The position numbers were made by a program, and so were the translations under genes. Of a stretch of DNA of 64,000 bases, positions 21,506 to 34,731 are shown piece after piece. Position 1 is the stretch's first letter. Every line of letters begins with the position of its first letter. The notes under the pieces are model-generated. The model was given only the letters and a program-made list of their open reading frames with translations, ran no database searches and had not been told where the DNA came from. The stretch is taken from the NCBI GenBank assembly GCA_009599575.1, contig VWND01000089.1:153386-217385 (forward strand), written 5' to 3'. This stretch comes from Blumeriella jaapii. Taxonomy: Eukaryota; Ascomycota; Leotiomycetes; Helotiales; Drepanopezizaceae.

Positions 21506-24359
21506 CTTGGTTGATTTGCTGTTTGTGTGCTTTTTCGCGTTCGTGGAGTGAAGAAGGAGGGTGGATTGAGCGCTAGCGTGTTGACATCACGTGTTCTGAA
21601 CGCGTCGGATTACTTTCTCTTCGCCCAACCAGTCAGGTACCCAAATGGGTTAGCTTGGCACGAGACAGGTTAGAAGTCACGTTATTCAAAACGCTAGTAG
21701 CGCACACGCTAATGATTTTTGATCTACAAGAACAGCCAAGCTCGACTCTTGACCCCAGCTCTACAACACCACAACACCTCGAGGCTGCGACACCGCGACA
21801 ACCTCACCACCACCGGAACGCCTCGGGCTCGAACATGAAGGACAAATCAAGGCTCCTTACAAGAAGGACATCGAAGCCACTTAATTTTCCAAGTTACTCT
21901 ACCTTGACCGATCATCTTTTTCAAGGCGTTTCCATCAGGTTTACAATGTCACGACTCCAGAATCAACTAGCCGCCAATTTTAAGGGCAGAAATGGCTTCA
22001 TTACACACAGCGCTTTGCGCAATGGATGGAGAGGCCTCCAAGCCGCGGTCCGGCGCAAGGCCTTGGAACTCTCCGCGAGGCTTAAAACTTTGGATTTGAT
22101 TTGAAACGCGTTTCGCTGACTTCGAGTACAGCATCCGCGCCATGGTGGGGACCACAGAGAGCCAAACGTACGTATGCAACGAGAACTATGAGAGCTAACG
22201 GCCCCACTGTGGTTCGGTGATTCATACTATAGGAGCTGGTTGGCCGCCGGTCCGGTTAGGCATCCAGGATCTCGTTCCTCGATCGCGGGTTCGGTGCCAT
22301 CCATCTAGGGAGTGTCCGTGGGCCATAATCCTGGTTAAGATGAGTCTCTATGTGCTCATGGGCCACGAGGCAGAACGTGGATGGGGCTCGCAGAGAAAGA
22401 CTTAGGTCCCGCCACAGCTCTGATATGAGTCTAACTATCAAAGTTTTTGGAACACACTCTCTTCTTCGGAAGATTCTTTCTCATGGTCATGTGGCTCTAC
22501 GTATGGGGGGCTGAGTTGAGGGGACGTTCAAAGGATGACGAAGTGATGGGAGGTCGAGAGCATCAGGACAGAAAGGGGGATTTGGTCGTCATAAGGGTTA
22601 TTGCATGTATCAATAGTATGACAATTACAAATGAAGGATTCTTTTGAATTCATTCTCCACTTTCAGTAACTCCGTGAGTTACTGCTTTGTAGAGGCAGAT
22701 TTTCCGATTTTCCTTCCTTGATTTTGTTATTGATGTCGAGATTTAAGCGAAAGCGGGACCCTCGGACTTCACCCGGCAACAACCATTGATGCAGCATCAA
22801 CGTGAAAACGCACGTAATCATTTTTTAACACTCATCAACATAGAAAGTGTATGCGATTAAGTTCTAAAAACCGGGATACGCTTTTTTGATATCGTATGTT
22901 ATACTTTGCAAGTTTAAGCGGCTGGTTTGCATCCTGCTGGCACTGTCTGGTAAGGTCCGCAATTTTCCAAACCTAGAATCAGTATTTAAGAAGAGCTAAT
23001 ATCGCCAGAAATCCAAATGATGAGTGGAATCGCAATGATGAAGTTTCACAAGATCATCACCTTATCACCGGGGGATCGGAGACCACCTCTTGCGGCAGAG
23101 CTGCGCTGAAAAAAAATAACACAGCAAAAGTGTGAAAGACGAAAATAATGTATTTGCTTATTTGTGTTATAGGTTATGCCAAAGCTCGATTTATTAGATT
23201 TCAATCGTGACCAAGTTTTGGTAATAGTGGGCTTGCCTTCCCACAATTGTTCGGCGGGCACTCGATCTTCTGCGACACTCCCTTCCCACTATCAATGCTA
23301 TTCGGAGAAAAAAAACCGTCATTTTTTGATATGCTTTCCAAATCTCCGAATTCAACAGATAACGCGAATGGTTATTTACACGTGAAGCATCTGAAGCTGT
23401 CGATCTTACACTTTTTTGTGACTTTCGAATAATCCTTATCTAAATCCCATCCAAACTGTAAGATATTAATTGAAATATGAAGACGGAAAATCACTTCTAG
23501 AGGTTCATACGAGGTGTTGTAAACCTTGAGAAGTAGTCTTCGAAACGTGGGAAGATATCACATTAGCTAAGAATAGAAAAAACCATTCGGGAAATGCCAG
23601 CAAAATTCAAAGCAGTGATTGCAGCAGAGAGAGGCAAGGATCGGCATTACTAGAGCAAAAGTGCATGCACGGATTAGATTTCTATATTAATAACCCTTAC
23701 AGTACCACGAAGTATCTTGCAGTAGATGCTTCCAAACGTTAAAAAATCTCATCATCGTTATCACCACAGTAGATGCTCTTTCTTACAGTAAATCTACAAC
23801 GCATATCATTTGATTTTTCATACTTCTGAGTATCACTCCTGCTCCACATACACATTGATCATGGAGTGATGAAACTTCCTTTGTTCCCGATAGCTTTTAG
23901 ACAATACAACTAACGCACTTCTAGAGTTCTGAGATGCTATCTTTCCTCTTCTGCTCGTACTGATTTGTTCGGCTATCTATCTATACGAGCTTCTACTGCC
24001 TCAGGCAATGTCTTCCTCCGGGCGGGGGAAACTTTGCGCATTGATGCATCAGCAGTCTGAACCTTATACGAGCTTACATTCTTTACCCGTACAGCTTCTT
24101 GTATATAATACTCGGCCCTCCAGGACTCCTGTGTACTCTGGGTGTTGACTCTATGTTATGTTCTCGAGGTCCTTCGTTTGATCTCCACCGTCAACGTGAT
24201 ACTTCGGCCCCATCGCTTGAGGTCGATACCAACATTCTCCAACAAAAAAACACTAGCCCTTCGTCGCAGACAAAGACCCTCGTTTTACAATAGACCAGTG
24301 TTCCGGTCTTGGTAGGCATATCACACTTCTATCTGGAAATAAGATTCCGAGCCGAAGCC
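21506..24359. other. gene-poor intergenic region, AT-rich towards the right
   Basis: An open stretch at 21655-22104 has a CA-rich leader but no domain. From about 22640 to 24050 the DNA is AT-richer with many stops in all frames, suggesting decayed or structural DNA. 24060-24359 should hold the promoter of the secreted-protein gene. No RNA gene seen. Confidence 0.4.
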
Positions 24360-25461
24360 ATGAAGTTCTTCACTTTCGCTGCCGTAATTGCAAGTTGCTG
24401 CATCCAAGACGTACTCGCTCAGAATTCTGGAATGTAAAATCCCCATCTCGAAACACGGGAACAATTTCTGACGAGACAGGCTTTATTACCTAAGCTGGTA
24501 CACACTTAATCCTACGGTTCAATATCATGCAGTCCGTCTCCCTTCAAACAGGGTAACTCAAAGTACAGACTAACAGTAGGTCAGTTCTCAGTGACTATGG
24601 TCGTCCCGAAACATCCAAAGCTCGGATATTATTATCTTTGGCCTGGCCTCCAAGATACAAAAATCACGGGAGTATTTCAGGAAGTGTTGGATGGGAGAAA
24701 GGCGGCCTGGTGGATCGGATCGGGCTGGTGCTGCCAGTTCGTATTCCCTTCAGCCTCTTCTCACTCCAACCGATGAAGCCCTGCAAGTCTGATCTGGCAT
24801 CTAACTAACACACACGGCAGAAATCCAGATCATCTTCCTTGGGGAAACGGTTTCAATGTTTGTCAACAATCTCCCATGAGATATGTCGAGTGGCTCTAAC
24901 ATGTCCGCACGCAGGTTGCAGAAGGGGATAGAGTCGCCATATCCAAGTCTCGTACGCCGGACGGCGTGAACTGGGTGACCCATCTCAGCTCCGGGTCCAA
25001 AGAAGCTTCTGGCACTTTCCCATTGGGCTACAAGGATTTCACCCAGGTAAAGCCCAGTTCGCTTTCGATTTTGTGTCCAGTCTAGAAGCCAGATCACGCT
25101 GACTTCTCCGTGGAACCGAAGGCTTTGTTAGCGATCGAGCTCTTAGCAGGGATGGTCTGGGATTTTGGACCCCTGACCTTTGAAAACCTCGTCATGGTAA
25201 GCCTCCACCGTCGAGACCTCTGCTTCGACACAAGCTGATGCGATATCTAGGTCGTGAACTCCAGCGACACCGAATGGTGTACCAGGTCAGTGTTCTCCAC
25301 CTCCGGCCAGCCCTCGTCGAAGCGCTTTTTCGCTGACAAGAGAAAGGCCACCGGTAATCCGTCCCGGTAGCACCAATTACACGATGACCAAGCCCGAATG
25401 GACAACCGATAATGGCGTGACGACTTGTAGTATTGAGAAGGTGGTGTTGGTAGAGCCATAG
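24360..25461 (+). CDS. small secreted protein, seven exons, function unknown
   Basis: Reconstructed gene of 223 residues with a signal peptide (MKFFTFAAVIASCCIQDVLA). Exons: 24360-24433, 24533-24736, 24821-24857, 24915-25046, 25122-25196, 25251-25285 and 25347-25461. All introns are GT-AG, 54-99 nt, and phases agree throughout. The mature chain is Trp- and Tyr-rich: GYYYLWPGLQ, VFQEVLDGRKAAWWIGSGWC, LPWGNGF, GYKDFTQALLAIEL, MVWDFGPLTFENLV, EWCT and TTCSIEKVVLVEP. It has four Cys, two adjacent in WCC and two in the C-terminal third, so probably two disulphides. The alternating beta-strand look suggests a secreted beta-sandwich, perhaps lectin- or glucanase-like, but no catalytic residues are identifiable. 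It lies 0.5 kb from the degraded retroelement. Exon structure fairly sure; function unknown. Confidence 0.75.
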
Positions 25462-25955
25462 TGAGGACTGGTTGAGCGGGCACGAAATTGGGTCGATGGG
25501 GAAGATTTCCAAGAGCCCGAGACGTGGTTTCTATTTCCTTCATTTTGCTGAATCGACGCTACAGTACTAGAACAAAATTTTAACAACATAGATCTTAGTT
25601 AACACCATCAATGACATCAAGTGAATGTACGTCCTCAATTCCTAGCTATTACAAGTATATGTATCTCTGTACTACAGTAGCCTTATGTTTCATTCGCACC
25701 TGTGGAAATTCTGCATTTTGCGAAATGGTTACGCCGCTAATGAAAATCATGCACAGACAGTGTTTTACGTTCTCCAAGGGTGACGATCAAATGCCCGCTT
25801 GGCAGCTTGCGTCTTACTCTCCTTATCACTTTGGGGGACCAAGCGATCCTCAGCTTGGCCTCGATTTACTGTAGCTGTAAAGTCTTGAACGCGTGAGGGA
25901 TTCCAATCAGCGTGCTTGGAGAAGTTGTCGACCCACTTTTTCCCTCGCTTATTAT
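25462..25955. other. intergenic between secreted gene and left LTR
   Basis: No coding region recognised; GC falls towards the element. Confidence 0.4.
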
Positions 25956-26083
25956 TGTGGCCTGAGGCATTAAGCGAGACTAAGGGCACGGACCCGCACA
26001 ATCTGTATTTAAATTTTTCTGAGACTTCCATTCTTTTAGAATAATACATTTCCGATCTTAAAAACTACCTTGACTTATTTTTC
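25956..26083 (+). repeat. left LTR of the Ty3/Gypsy element
   Basis: Starts TGTGGCCTGAGGC and ends near TTATTTTTC. It aligns along its whole length with 33123-33252. Shared blocks include CTAAGGGCACGGA/CTAAGGGTACGGA, CAATCTGTATTTAAA, AGAATAATACAT and CTACCTTGACT. Most differences are transitions. End points are good to a few bases. Confidence 0.85.
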
Positions 26084-26110
26084 TGGCGACCGACGCAGGG
26101 ATTCGAATAC
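26084..26110 (+). other. primer-binding-site-like sequence
   Basis: Directly after the left LTR comes TGGCGACCGACGCAGGGATT followed by CGAATAC. Its reverse complement ends in CCA and contains TTCGAATC, as in the T-arm and acceptor end of a tRNA. This is the expected position for a tRNA primer site and confirms plus-strand orientation. The tRNA identity is not determined. Confidence 0.65.
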
Positions 26111-29100
26111 AAAGCTTTTGATCCCTTTTTTTTATTGCAAAAAAACATTGCCTCTTTTGCATATATATTCGACTATTAACATAACGCTAATAATATAAAA
26201 AAAAAAAAAACAAAGACCTTAACAAAATTCATTTAAAATTATATAAATGAGCACGTGATTTACCCATATGGAAAGGAAAGAATTTGCTAAACGCAATTTG
26301 AAGGGAAAAAAGCTTTCTATTTAAAAACCTTAAAAGAAAAAGAAACCATAATACGAAAGTTATTATCCGAAACACTCGCGAAAATACCGACTTTTAAAAG
26401 CAAAAAGAAAAATACGAGAAAATTCGTGTTAGCAGCAGCAACACATCTGAAAAAAAAATTATTAATTATAAAAAAAGATTTAATAAAAAAAAAAGGATTT
26501 ATCGTTATTATATATATTATTACAACACCCGTTAATAACATATCAGAAAATATTACTAATTAGCATTATATCCATTTCAGTTTTTAATATATTACTAATT
26601 ATGCCGGCACTATTTTTACTCAGGTTTAATAAGTTAAATAATTTTACGGGCGATATATCTGCTAAAAAAATAGCTTGACCGTTTGAATTATAATTTTGAA
26701 ATCTCCGGGTTTTTTAATCCCGAATCTGCTTTGTACTTATATGCAATTGCTATTTTGCTAAAAAATGAATTATCAAAATTGTTCAGATTTAATTATAAAA
26801 TAAAAAACATTTTAGCGAACAAATCGAATTGCTTTAAAATAAAAAAAACAAAAGATTGTTAATTGGTTAAAAACCCAATACCCAGCTGATCAAAACCCGG
26901 TAAAAGAAATTGATATTAATAATAAAATCGAAAAATTGGCTCAAAAGGAAAATAAAACATTAATATAATATTATTTACGAACAGTTTATATTATTAAAAA
27001 GATTTGACGCGAAAAATATAAAAAAAATCCATATTAAATAATACTTTTTCATCAGATTTTTATTAAACGGATATAAATCGGCATTTTTTTAAAATCGTTA
27101 CCAAAACTTTTGTAATCGGTATTAAAAATAAAAAACTACGATTATATGCATTTAATATCAACGTTTTTTTATACCTATGCTTATAAAAGGCATATAAAAT
27201 ATTATTACTTTCCGAAACCGTATTAAAAACCAAAAACTAAGTTTTTTTATTTATTAAACAAAAGCGCTACGTTAAAAGCTTAAAAGAAATAATTAAAAAG
27301 AAATCCGGAATGCTCGCTTTTATTGTATTAGCATTATATATAAATAAAAATTATATTATTTACTTTTAAAGTTAATTGATAGTCTTTTTTTAAATCGTAC
27401 GATCTGCATAAATCGTTTTTTTTTATAAGATGCCCGCTAATAAAACATATAATATTAAGCAATCAACCCCTAATAATAGTTATTATAATAGCAATTTAAC
27501 AATTGGAAAAATCGACGTTCCGGAAATTACAATAACAGCAATAATTAAAACACCCGAAATTTTTAATTATTTTAACAACGTTCAACCGTATTTTTAAAGC
27601 TTGCATTTGAGTTCAAAAACCTTTTTGTTAATAAATCACGCTAATACGATAAAAACAAAAATGGATTCCTTTATATCGGATATAATTAATATGGTTATAT
27701 CAAATCAAAATGCATTAACACTTGGCTGACAGACTGAAAAAAAGTCTATTTTATTGCTATTTTCCATTCAAATCGATCTGTTTCCGCTAATATGCTTAAG
27801 ATTATAAATAAATCTTAGACAAAAATGATTAATTTATATCAAAATCTATTATTGCTATTATCAGATCTAGTAATATCTATTATATTATTTTATTAAAGTC
27901 AGAAAAACATTTGCATAAGCTTTTTCTAATACGCAGGTAGCCGAAATGCCTCAGTTAAAAACGAATCTTTTTTTAATTAAAACTCTAATTTTAAAGCGCT
28001 GAAAATGAAAAATAATCTGATATACCGAATGAAAAATAACGAAAACTTATTTTTTTTTCAGAAGCTATTTATCTGAACGTTTTTATGGCTACCCGAGCAA
28101 AAAAAAGACAGAAAATGGCTGCATTTTCAGAAAAATATAAATGCTATTGAATAAGTTCCCGTTTTTTAGAAAAACTAATAATACTTTTATTACTCCCGTG
28201 GCCCTTGTTGCGAAAAAGCTTCGAGAGTTACGAAATATTATGGATCGAACAGAAAAAGGTTCTATTAATTACAAGAACCTGACAATTAAGTTTGAAGTTA
28301 TAATCAATCTTTTTGAATTGTTTTAATTATCACCAAAAGTCTTAAAACAATTCCGAAAGCTTAGTACTAGACGAAATAACCGAAAAATCAAAAAGAATAT
28401 TAATATTATCTTAATTATTATTATTATACTAGCTATATTATCTGCATTTGCAATACGATTAATTGCAATTAAATTTTTTGTTTAAGTTATATTTTATTAA
28501 ATAAGCATAAGGTTAAAAGCAGTAGCTTCCAGAATTCACTTAGACGATAAGGCTTGGAAAGTCCAAGCCATTATTCGTATTAAAAAGACAGATGGAACAG
28601 TCGACGTTAGTTTGCTTAAGGGCATGGTTTCCATTAATCAGGGTTCAGATATTGTTTTGATTTCGATGAGTTTAATAAAAAAGTTGAAATTAAAGCTTAT
28701 TATTCTGAAATCCCAAAGTATTAAAAATATTATTTATAGGATTACAAACGGAAAAATTTATAATTTGTTAAAATATATTATTTTATATATAAATATAAAA
28801 AGTATTTAACGATATATAAATGCTTTTATTCGGGAATTACTAGGGTTTAAAAACAATATTTTGCAGCTTTTCTTAAGATTGCTATAATTTCATATAATAA
28901 ATGCTTATTTTGATATTATTAAAAGCAGGATTTTAATTAATAGCAATATAAAAAAAAAAAAAAAAATCATACTGTAAAAATTAATTTTCCAAATGCTTAT
29001 TACGGAAATCAATTTGGTTTTTCATTTTAATTTTAAATCGAAAAAATTTTTCGAAAATCTTATAATCAAATTCGGTCTTTTACTAAATTCGAAAAAAACC

Positions 29101-32100
29101 GATGATAATAATATTAATATAATTAATAACGAAGATTTTATATCAAATAATTCGGATAATATTTACTTTTCGGAAAACTAAGATTTAAGCATCGCTTTAA
29201 AAATGGCGGAAAATTAATTAATAACAAAAAGAAAAAGCTAGCTCTACTTTTTTTTTTTTTTAAAAAACACTTTTAGTTTTTAATTCGCAAAGCCTAAATC
29301 ATTTGTACTTATATCCAGATATTTTTTGCTAAAATGCATATCAGAATCTTATTTACTAATTTTTATTATAATTATATAATTTACAAAACGCATTGTATTA
29401 AAAGGACTATTAATAGTATTATTTTTAATGCAACTAAATTGCAAATCTATTAGAATCCTATCTGAAACGGAAAAAGCTATCTCCTTTCCGATAACAAAAA
29501 AAATAGTACGACTATTATTAAAAGAAATTCCCGACGATATTTTTAACAAATAGGCAATTTTTTATAAACTGACGTTTGGGAATAGAATCTCCGCAAACAA
29601 ACTGAAAAACGTATAAAAACTAATATATATATATCGAGAAATTAATAGCATCGGTTTTAATAAATTTCCGTATACAAATTTGTATATATATCGATATAGA
29701 ATTTCTGCAGACGCACCATTTATAGCCGATAATACATTTCGAAAATACATTTTTATTAAATTAGCCTGGCTAAACAAAACGCTAAATAAAAAAATTCGTT
29801 ATAGCATTTTCGAATCTATTTATATAGCTAATAGCAAGCTATTTGATTAAAACAGTTATTTTTATTTTATAAATAAGTTTGTTAAATCCCGATTTGGAAA
29901 AAGAAAATATCGAGTTATATTTAACTATTTTAAAATCAAAAAAAAAACACTTAATTATACATTAATCGGACTTAATAATTATACAACGTATTTTAGCAAT
30001 CCGTCTTATAAGATTTTTAATTAATTTAATTTAAAATACGGTTATTAAAATATTTAAATCCATTTAAAAGATAAGCATATATATGCTTTTTCAGCTTCCG
30101 GTCATCTATAAATGCAGCTTATCAAAATATTTTAAAAAAAAGCTTTCAGTGCCTTTTTTTTATACCGAATTAATAAAAATTATATTCGGAAATATACCGA
30201 AATCTTAACGGGCAATTAATAAAAAATACGATAATTCGAAACCGTTATTATTTTTTTTTTATTTTAAAAAAAAAAACTTTAAATTGCAAAAACTGGGCTT
30301 TTATATAAATGATATTTTCAACGGAAATGCTAATTTTGAAAAAGCTTTTGCATTTTTAAAAAACTATTTGTTACTCCGTTTGTTATAAAATTAATTCAAA
30401 CTTTTTTTTAAAAAATGCATTTTGTTTAACAGTAAAATTATAGTTTTAAAAGTCCGTTACAAAGCCGAAAAATTATATATCAAGGCTAAAAAATCGGAAG
30501 CATTGAAAATCTGGCCAGTATCTATTAATACAACAGAAATACAAAAATTCTTAAATATAATTTAAATTATTAAAAACTGAATGAAAAACTTCGCTGAAAT
30601 TGCCAAATTATTAAATCGTTTTATTGAAAACGTGCTTTGGAAATAAAAAGCCTTTAAAATGGTTTTTTTCTTTTTATTAAAAAATTGTTACAATCGAATG
30701 ATAAAAAAAGCCGGTTATATATTATTAGTGCCGGTTTTAATATATACGAACGTATTTGCATTTGCCGGTAAATATTATATATTTCAACGGCAAAAAGAAA
30801 AATCTGCACTAGTTTTATTATTATACGACAGTTTTTTATTTATCAAAATCTAAAAAAACTACGAAATATATAAAAAAAAGCTATTGATTATAATCGAATA
30901 TTACAGAAAGTACTTTTATATAATACGCTGCGACGAATCTTTTATTTTATATATTAATTATGCCTTTTTAATATACTTTTTTTTTTATTTAAATCCATTT
31001 ACGAAAAAATCTATATTCGATAAACAGCTGAAATAAAAATCTTAAATATAGCAATTTATTATATTAAAAATCTTAAAAACAAAATGGCTGATATTTTATT
31101 AAAAACTATTTTTCTTAGTCAAAACTGTTCGAAAGCAGATTTAAATGGGTATAAAACATTAAATAACAAAAAAAAAGTGTGAATTTAAAAAAACGAAATT
31201 AATAGCTATAAAAAGCTATTGGAAAAAATTGCGGATTTTTTAACGCAATCAGAAAAAATAAAAGTTAAAAGCATCCGAAAAATAATGCAATTATTAATAA
31301 TTTAATAATTAGCAGAAACCTTTTTATCCGATATTAATTTAATATTATTTTTGAAAAAAATAAAAAAAAAAGGATTATATGCTAAAATTAAAGCCCGAAG
31401 CTTTATTTGCAAAGGTATTATTACTGCCAAAAAATAAAAGTATTGCAAAATTAATACCTGCTATTATTATAAACTTAAAACGAGCGTACGAAAATTGCTT
31501 TTGGTATTCAAACGTTTTCAAATATTTTTACCGATAAAAATACCCGACAAATTACGATAAAATCCGAAAAAAACATAATTACAACGCAAAGCATTTAGAT
31601 ATAAATAAGAAAACAACGCCTTTTGATATAAATGGAAAGGTGTTTACAAAAGATGTTTAATCCCCGGTCAGGTAGCTAAAGCTCTGGTAGTTGCATATAA
31701 TTAAAAAGGTTATTTTGCAGCAACGATTATTATTAAAAAACTAAAAAATATTTAATAGCCAAATATTATTTAAAATATATGCTTTTATATTAAAAAATGC
31801 TTGCAATATGCAAAGTTTGAAATTGCTAACAAATCCCAACTATTGTTAAATGTAATAATTTCGGGTCTTATGAAATTGTTAAAAGCTGATTTCTATGGCC
31901 TTTTTCCTGGAGTTCTACTAAAATGCAAGTTTCTACTATTTATAATCGATTATTTTTCGAAGTTTTTCTGAATTTATTTATACTTTTTATTAAATTCAAA
32001 ATGAATAATCAAAAGTTTTATTTTATTATTTCAGACAGATAAATGCCCGATCGAATTTTACGTTGATTTAAAAAATCATTTCGGTAATATAATCAAAAAG

Positions 32101-33122
32101 TTTATAAGAAAAAAAAGGATTTTATAAACTAACTTTTCTATTGCATCGAAAAAATCGACTGGTATGGCCGAAAAGGCTATAGGAATAATATAAAAGGCCT
32201 TGGAAAAGACTGGTAGAAGGTTTAAAAAGAAAATTAAAATTACAATTTTCGAAATTAATGCAAAAAAAAATTCCCTTTTTCGGATATTTATTATTTAATA
32301 TTCAAAAAGAATATCAACCAAAAGCGGCTATAAATATAGCCTTTCCGGGATATTACGCTAAAGTTATTTATTAAACTTTTATTAATTAAGGTTTTTTTTG
32401 ATATATTTTGGAATGCAAATACAGCAGATTATAAAAAATAAAATAATACAATTTTGAAATATATTGCTATAAGGCAAAAAGTTATTTAAAATATAACTTA
32501 AAACTACGAAACAATAATAAAACAATGCATTTAAAAAAATGCCGAAATTAAAAACTTTAATGCCAGGGTTATTAGTTATATTATATAATTATACAGTTGC
32601 AGGGCAAAAGCTGAAGCTATTTTAGAAAAAACCTTTCCGAGTTTTTAGTTTCGGAAGGAAATATATAAGATTTTATACGTTGAAACAATTAAATCGTAAA
32701 TTTATTTTAAAACGATTTTATATCGATTAGCTAAAATCTTTTTATTTACGTATTATTTATTTTGTTACAAAATCAAAAAAGAGAATGCCTGCTTATTAAA
32801 ACCTTCGCGCTGAAATATTATAACATTTAATTTTACTAAATCTTCGGGCAAAATTTAGGAAAAAAAGGACAGACCATAAAATTATACTTTTAGTTTTAAA
32901 ATATGCTTCCGATTACGAAAAATATGGTTTTTTATTGAAAGGAACCTTTCTGAATAATAAAAAGAAATAAAAAGCCAATTTAATAAATTGACTGGAAATC
33001 AAAAAAATATTATATACCGATGTTTTTTTAAGAAATTCTTGCTTTTGCAAATTTTAGCTTTTCAAGCTTGATTTTTGCATTTGAAAGCTTTCGGGACGAG
33101 AACTTTTTAAAAAAGAACTTGT

Positions 33123-33252
33123 TATGGCCTGAAGCATCAAGCGAAACTAAGGGTACGGATCCGTACAATCTGTATTTAAACTTTTCTGAAACCTCCACTT
33201 TTTTTAGAATAATACATCTCCGATCTCAAAAAACTACCTTGACTCATTCTTC
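33123..33252 (+). repeat. right LTR of the Ty3/Gypsy element
   Basis: Begins TATGGCCTGAAGC and ends near TCATTCTTC; the counterpart of the repeat at 25956-26083. TTAT occurs just outside both ends (25952-25955 and 33255-33258), possibly the remains of a target-site duplication. An A-rich AAAAAAGAACTTG just upstream may be the decayed polypurine tract. Confidence 0.85.
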
Positions 33253-34731
33253 TCTTATAGACGAGACGCAACAAAACACTGTCACGCCGAGTTCGAGGGC
33301 ATTTTTGCGACAACGCAGTGCCGCTGGAGGGTAAAAACAAGCCGCTGAAGCTGATCCCAGTCGATGGCTCTGATCTTCCTCATTGTACAGTACATGGCAG
33401 TCAGCTCGCCACGTTGCAGAGTCAAGTGTACCGAGCGCGGCTTTTCCTTGCCGGCGCGATAATCGTGAGAAAGCGTTCTGCTGTGATGCGGAAAATCTGC
33501 GACGTGATTGTACTGTATGTAGGTATGTACTGTAGCAAAGTAAGGTTTCACTGTAACCCGAACCCTGACGAAATTAGTACCCGTCAAGAATTTGGGGCCC
33601 ACCACGGGCCGAAGGACGAGTGATTACGTTTAGCATACGAGAGAAAAGTGTGTTTGATCTAAGGTTTTAATGTTACCGTACTGTAATATCAGCCCGGCAA
33701 AAACCACCCCAAGATCAAAGGCAGAAAGAGCGGCAAGCTAAAAGCTTCCCCGTTTGAGCCAAAGATCAACCAATGTTCGCAAAGTGAACCCCTTACAGGG
33801 AGAGGTGGATCAAAAGCAAAGAGTGAGAAAATAGCCAACCCCGGAGCTGTTAATAGGACCAGTTGCTACCCGGCAAACCTAAGATATCTGCCGTCTACCA
33901 TGAGCCGAAATTCAAATTTGCATGATTATGTGGCGGCGACGGAATCAAGATTGGAATTCCAACACTAGGTCTACTTTCGGCGCGTGTAAGGACATCCACA
34001 TCGGAATCAAGTCACAACTGGTGTCGAACAAGAGGCATTTCCCCTCCCATCGCCGGGTGAGCGTTCTCTCGATCCACCACTCGGTGGAGGTTTAACATGT
34101 TTAACATGTACATACAGTACAGGAGTGTACTATCCCCTCCTTCCGAATTCCGGGTGGGTTCTACACCAAACACCAAAACCAACCTTCATTCCGGAAGAGG
34201 CCTCCGTGGTCAAAGCCAATGTAGTGTACAGTACCTGACGTGCTTCTTTTCTGATTAGAGTGTCGATCTATCTCCACCTCCCAAGGATTTATCTGCACTT
34301 GCGAGCGCACGCTGAAGCCGGCCGCGTGGCACGGGAAAGGACATTGATGCCCAAGGTCAGTGGAAGGCCATTGATAGAACTGTCCTGTATGTAGTGCTGT
34401 GCAGACTTGGAAGCCCTTCTGGCTTGCGAACGAGCCCACGCTGCCTCCAACGTGGAGGCACCGCTGTCAGAGCATCGAGCATCGAGCATCGAGCATCGAG
34501 CATCAGAGCATCGAGCATCAGAGCAGCTTGTCGACCGGGGTGCATCACCAGGGGATTGGCATTTCTGCGGACACACAAACGCCGTGCCCCAAGACTCTCG
34601 TCCAGGCTCTTCAATCGTGTGATGTTGGTTGCAAGATCCAAAGCTCGTGACGAGACGCCGCCGTTGAGTGATGAGTGGCACTTCCAGCCGCGACGCATCG
34701 AGGCAGTCAGACACGGCTTACTAAGCTCGAG
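33253..34731. other. intergenic, promoter of the Zn2Cys6 gene
   Basis: GC returns to genome-like values directly after the LTR. Short open stretches have no domain. TTTAACATG occurs twice in tandem at 34092-34107. The GAGCATC minisatellite at 34469-34526 lies about 200 bases upstream of the Zn2Cys6 start. Confidence 0.45.
34469..34526 (+). repeat. 7-bp GAGCATC minisatellite
   Basis: About eight copies of AGCATCG, some as AGCATCAG, in a row. It lies upstream of the Zn2Cys6 start. Confidence 0.85.

Larger units (their letters stand above)
25956..33252 (+). mobile_element. RIP-degraded Ty3/Gypsy LTR retrotransposon
   Basis: A 7.3 kb element flanked by direct repeats of about 130 bp. The interior is extremely AT-rich, with stops in every frame. 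Fragments of pol can still be read on the plus strand in Ty3/Gypsy order. A retropepsin-like patch with NQGSD lies at about 28630-28700. An RT patch with YINDIF lies near 30300. The RT thumb to RNase H linker (MKNFAEIAKLLNRF) lies near 30580-30625, and RNase H (VLIYTNVFAFAGKYYIF) at 30734-30790. Integrase patches are CLQYAKF near 31800 and FIIDYFSKFFW near 31940-31970. At three sites where catalytic Asp is expected, Asn is found. Together with the AT richness this indicates heavy C:G to T:A mutation. The element cannot encode functional proteins. Confidence 0.88.

Noticed and set aside
22640..24050. CRISPR, origin or other array in the AT-rich stretch
   Set aside because: No regular spacing or repeated unit found by eye; only AT-richness.
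26084..26110. tRNA gene fragment
   Set aside because: Only the 3' tRNA-like end is present, in antisense, directly after the LTR; a primer-binding site explains it better.
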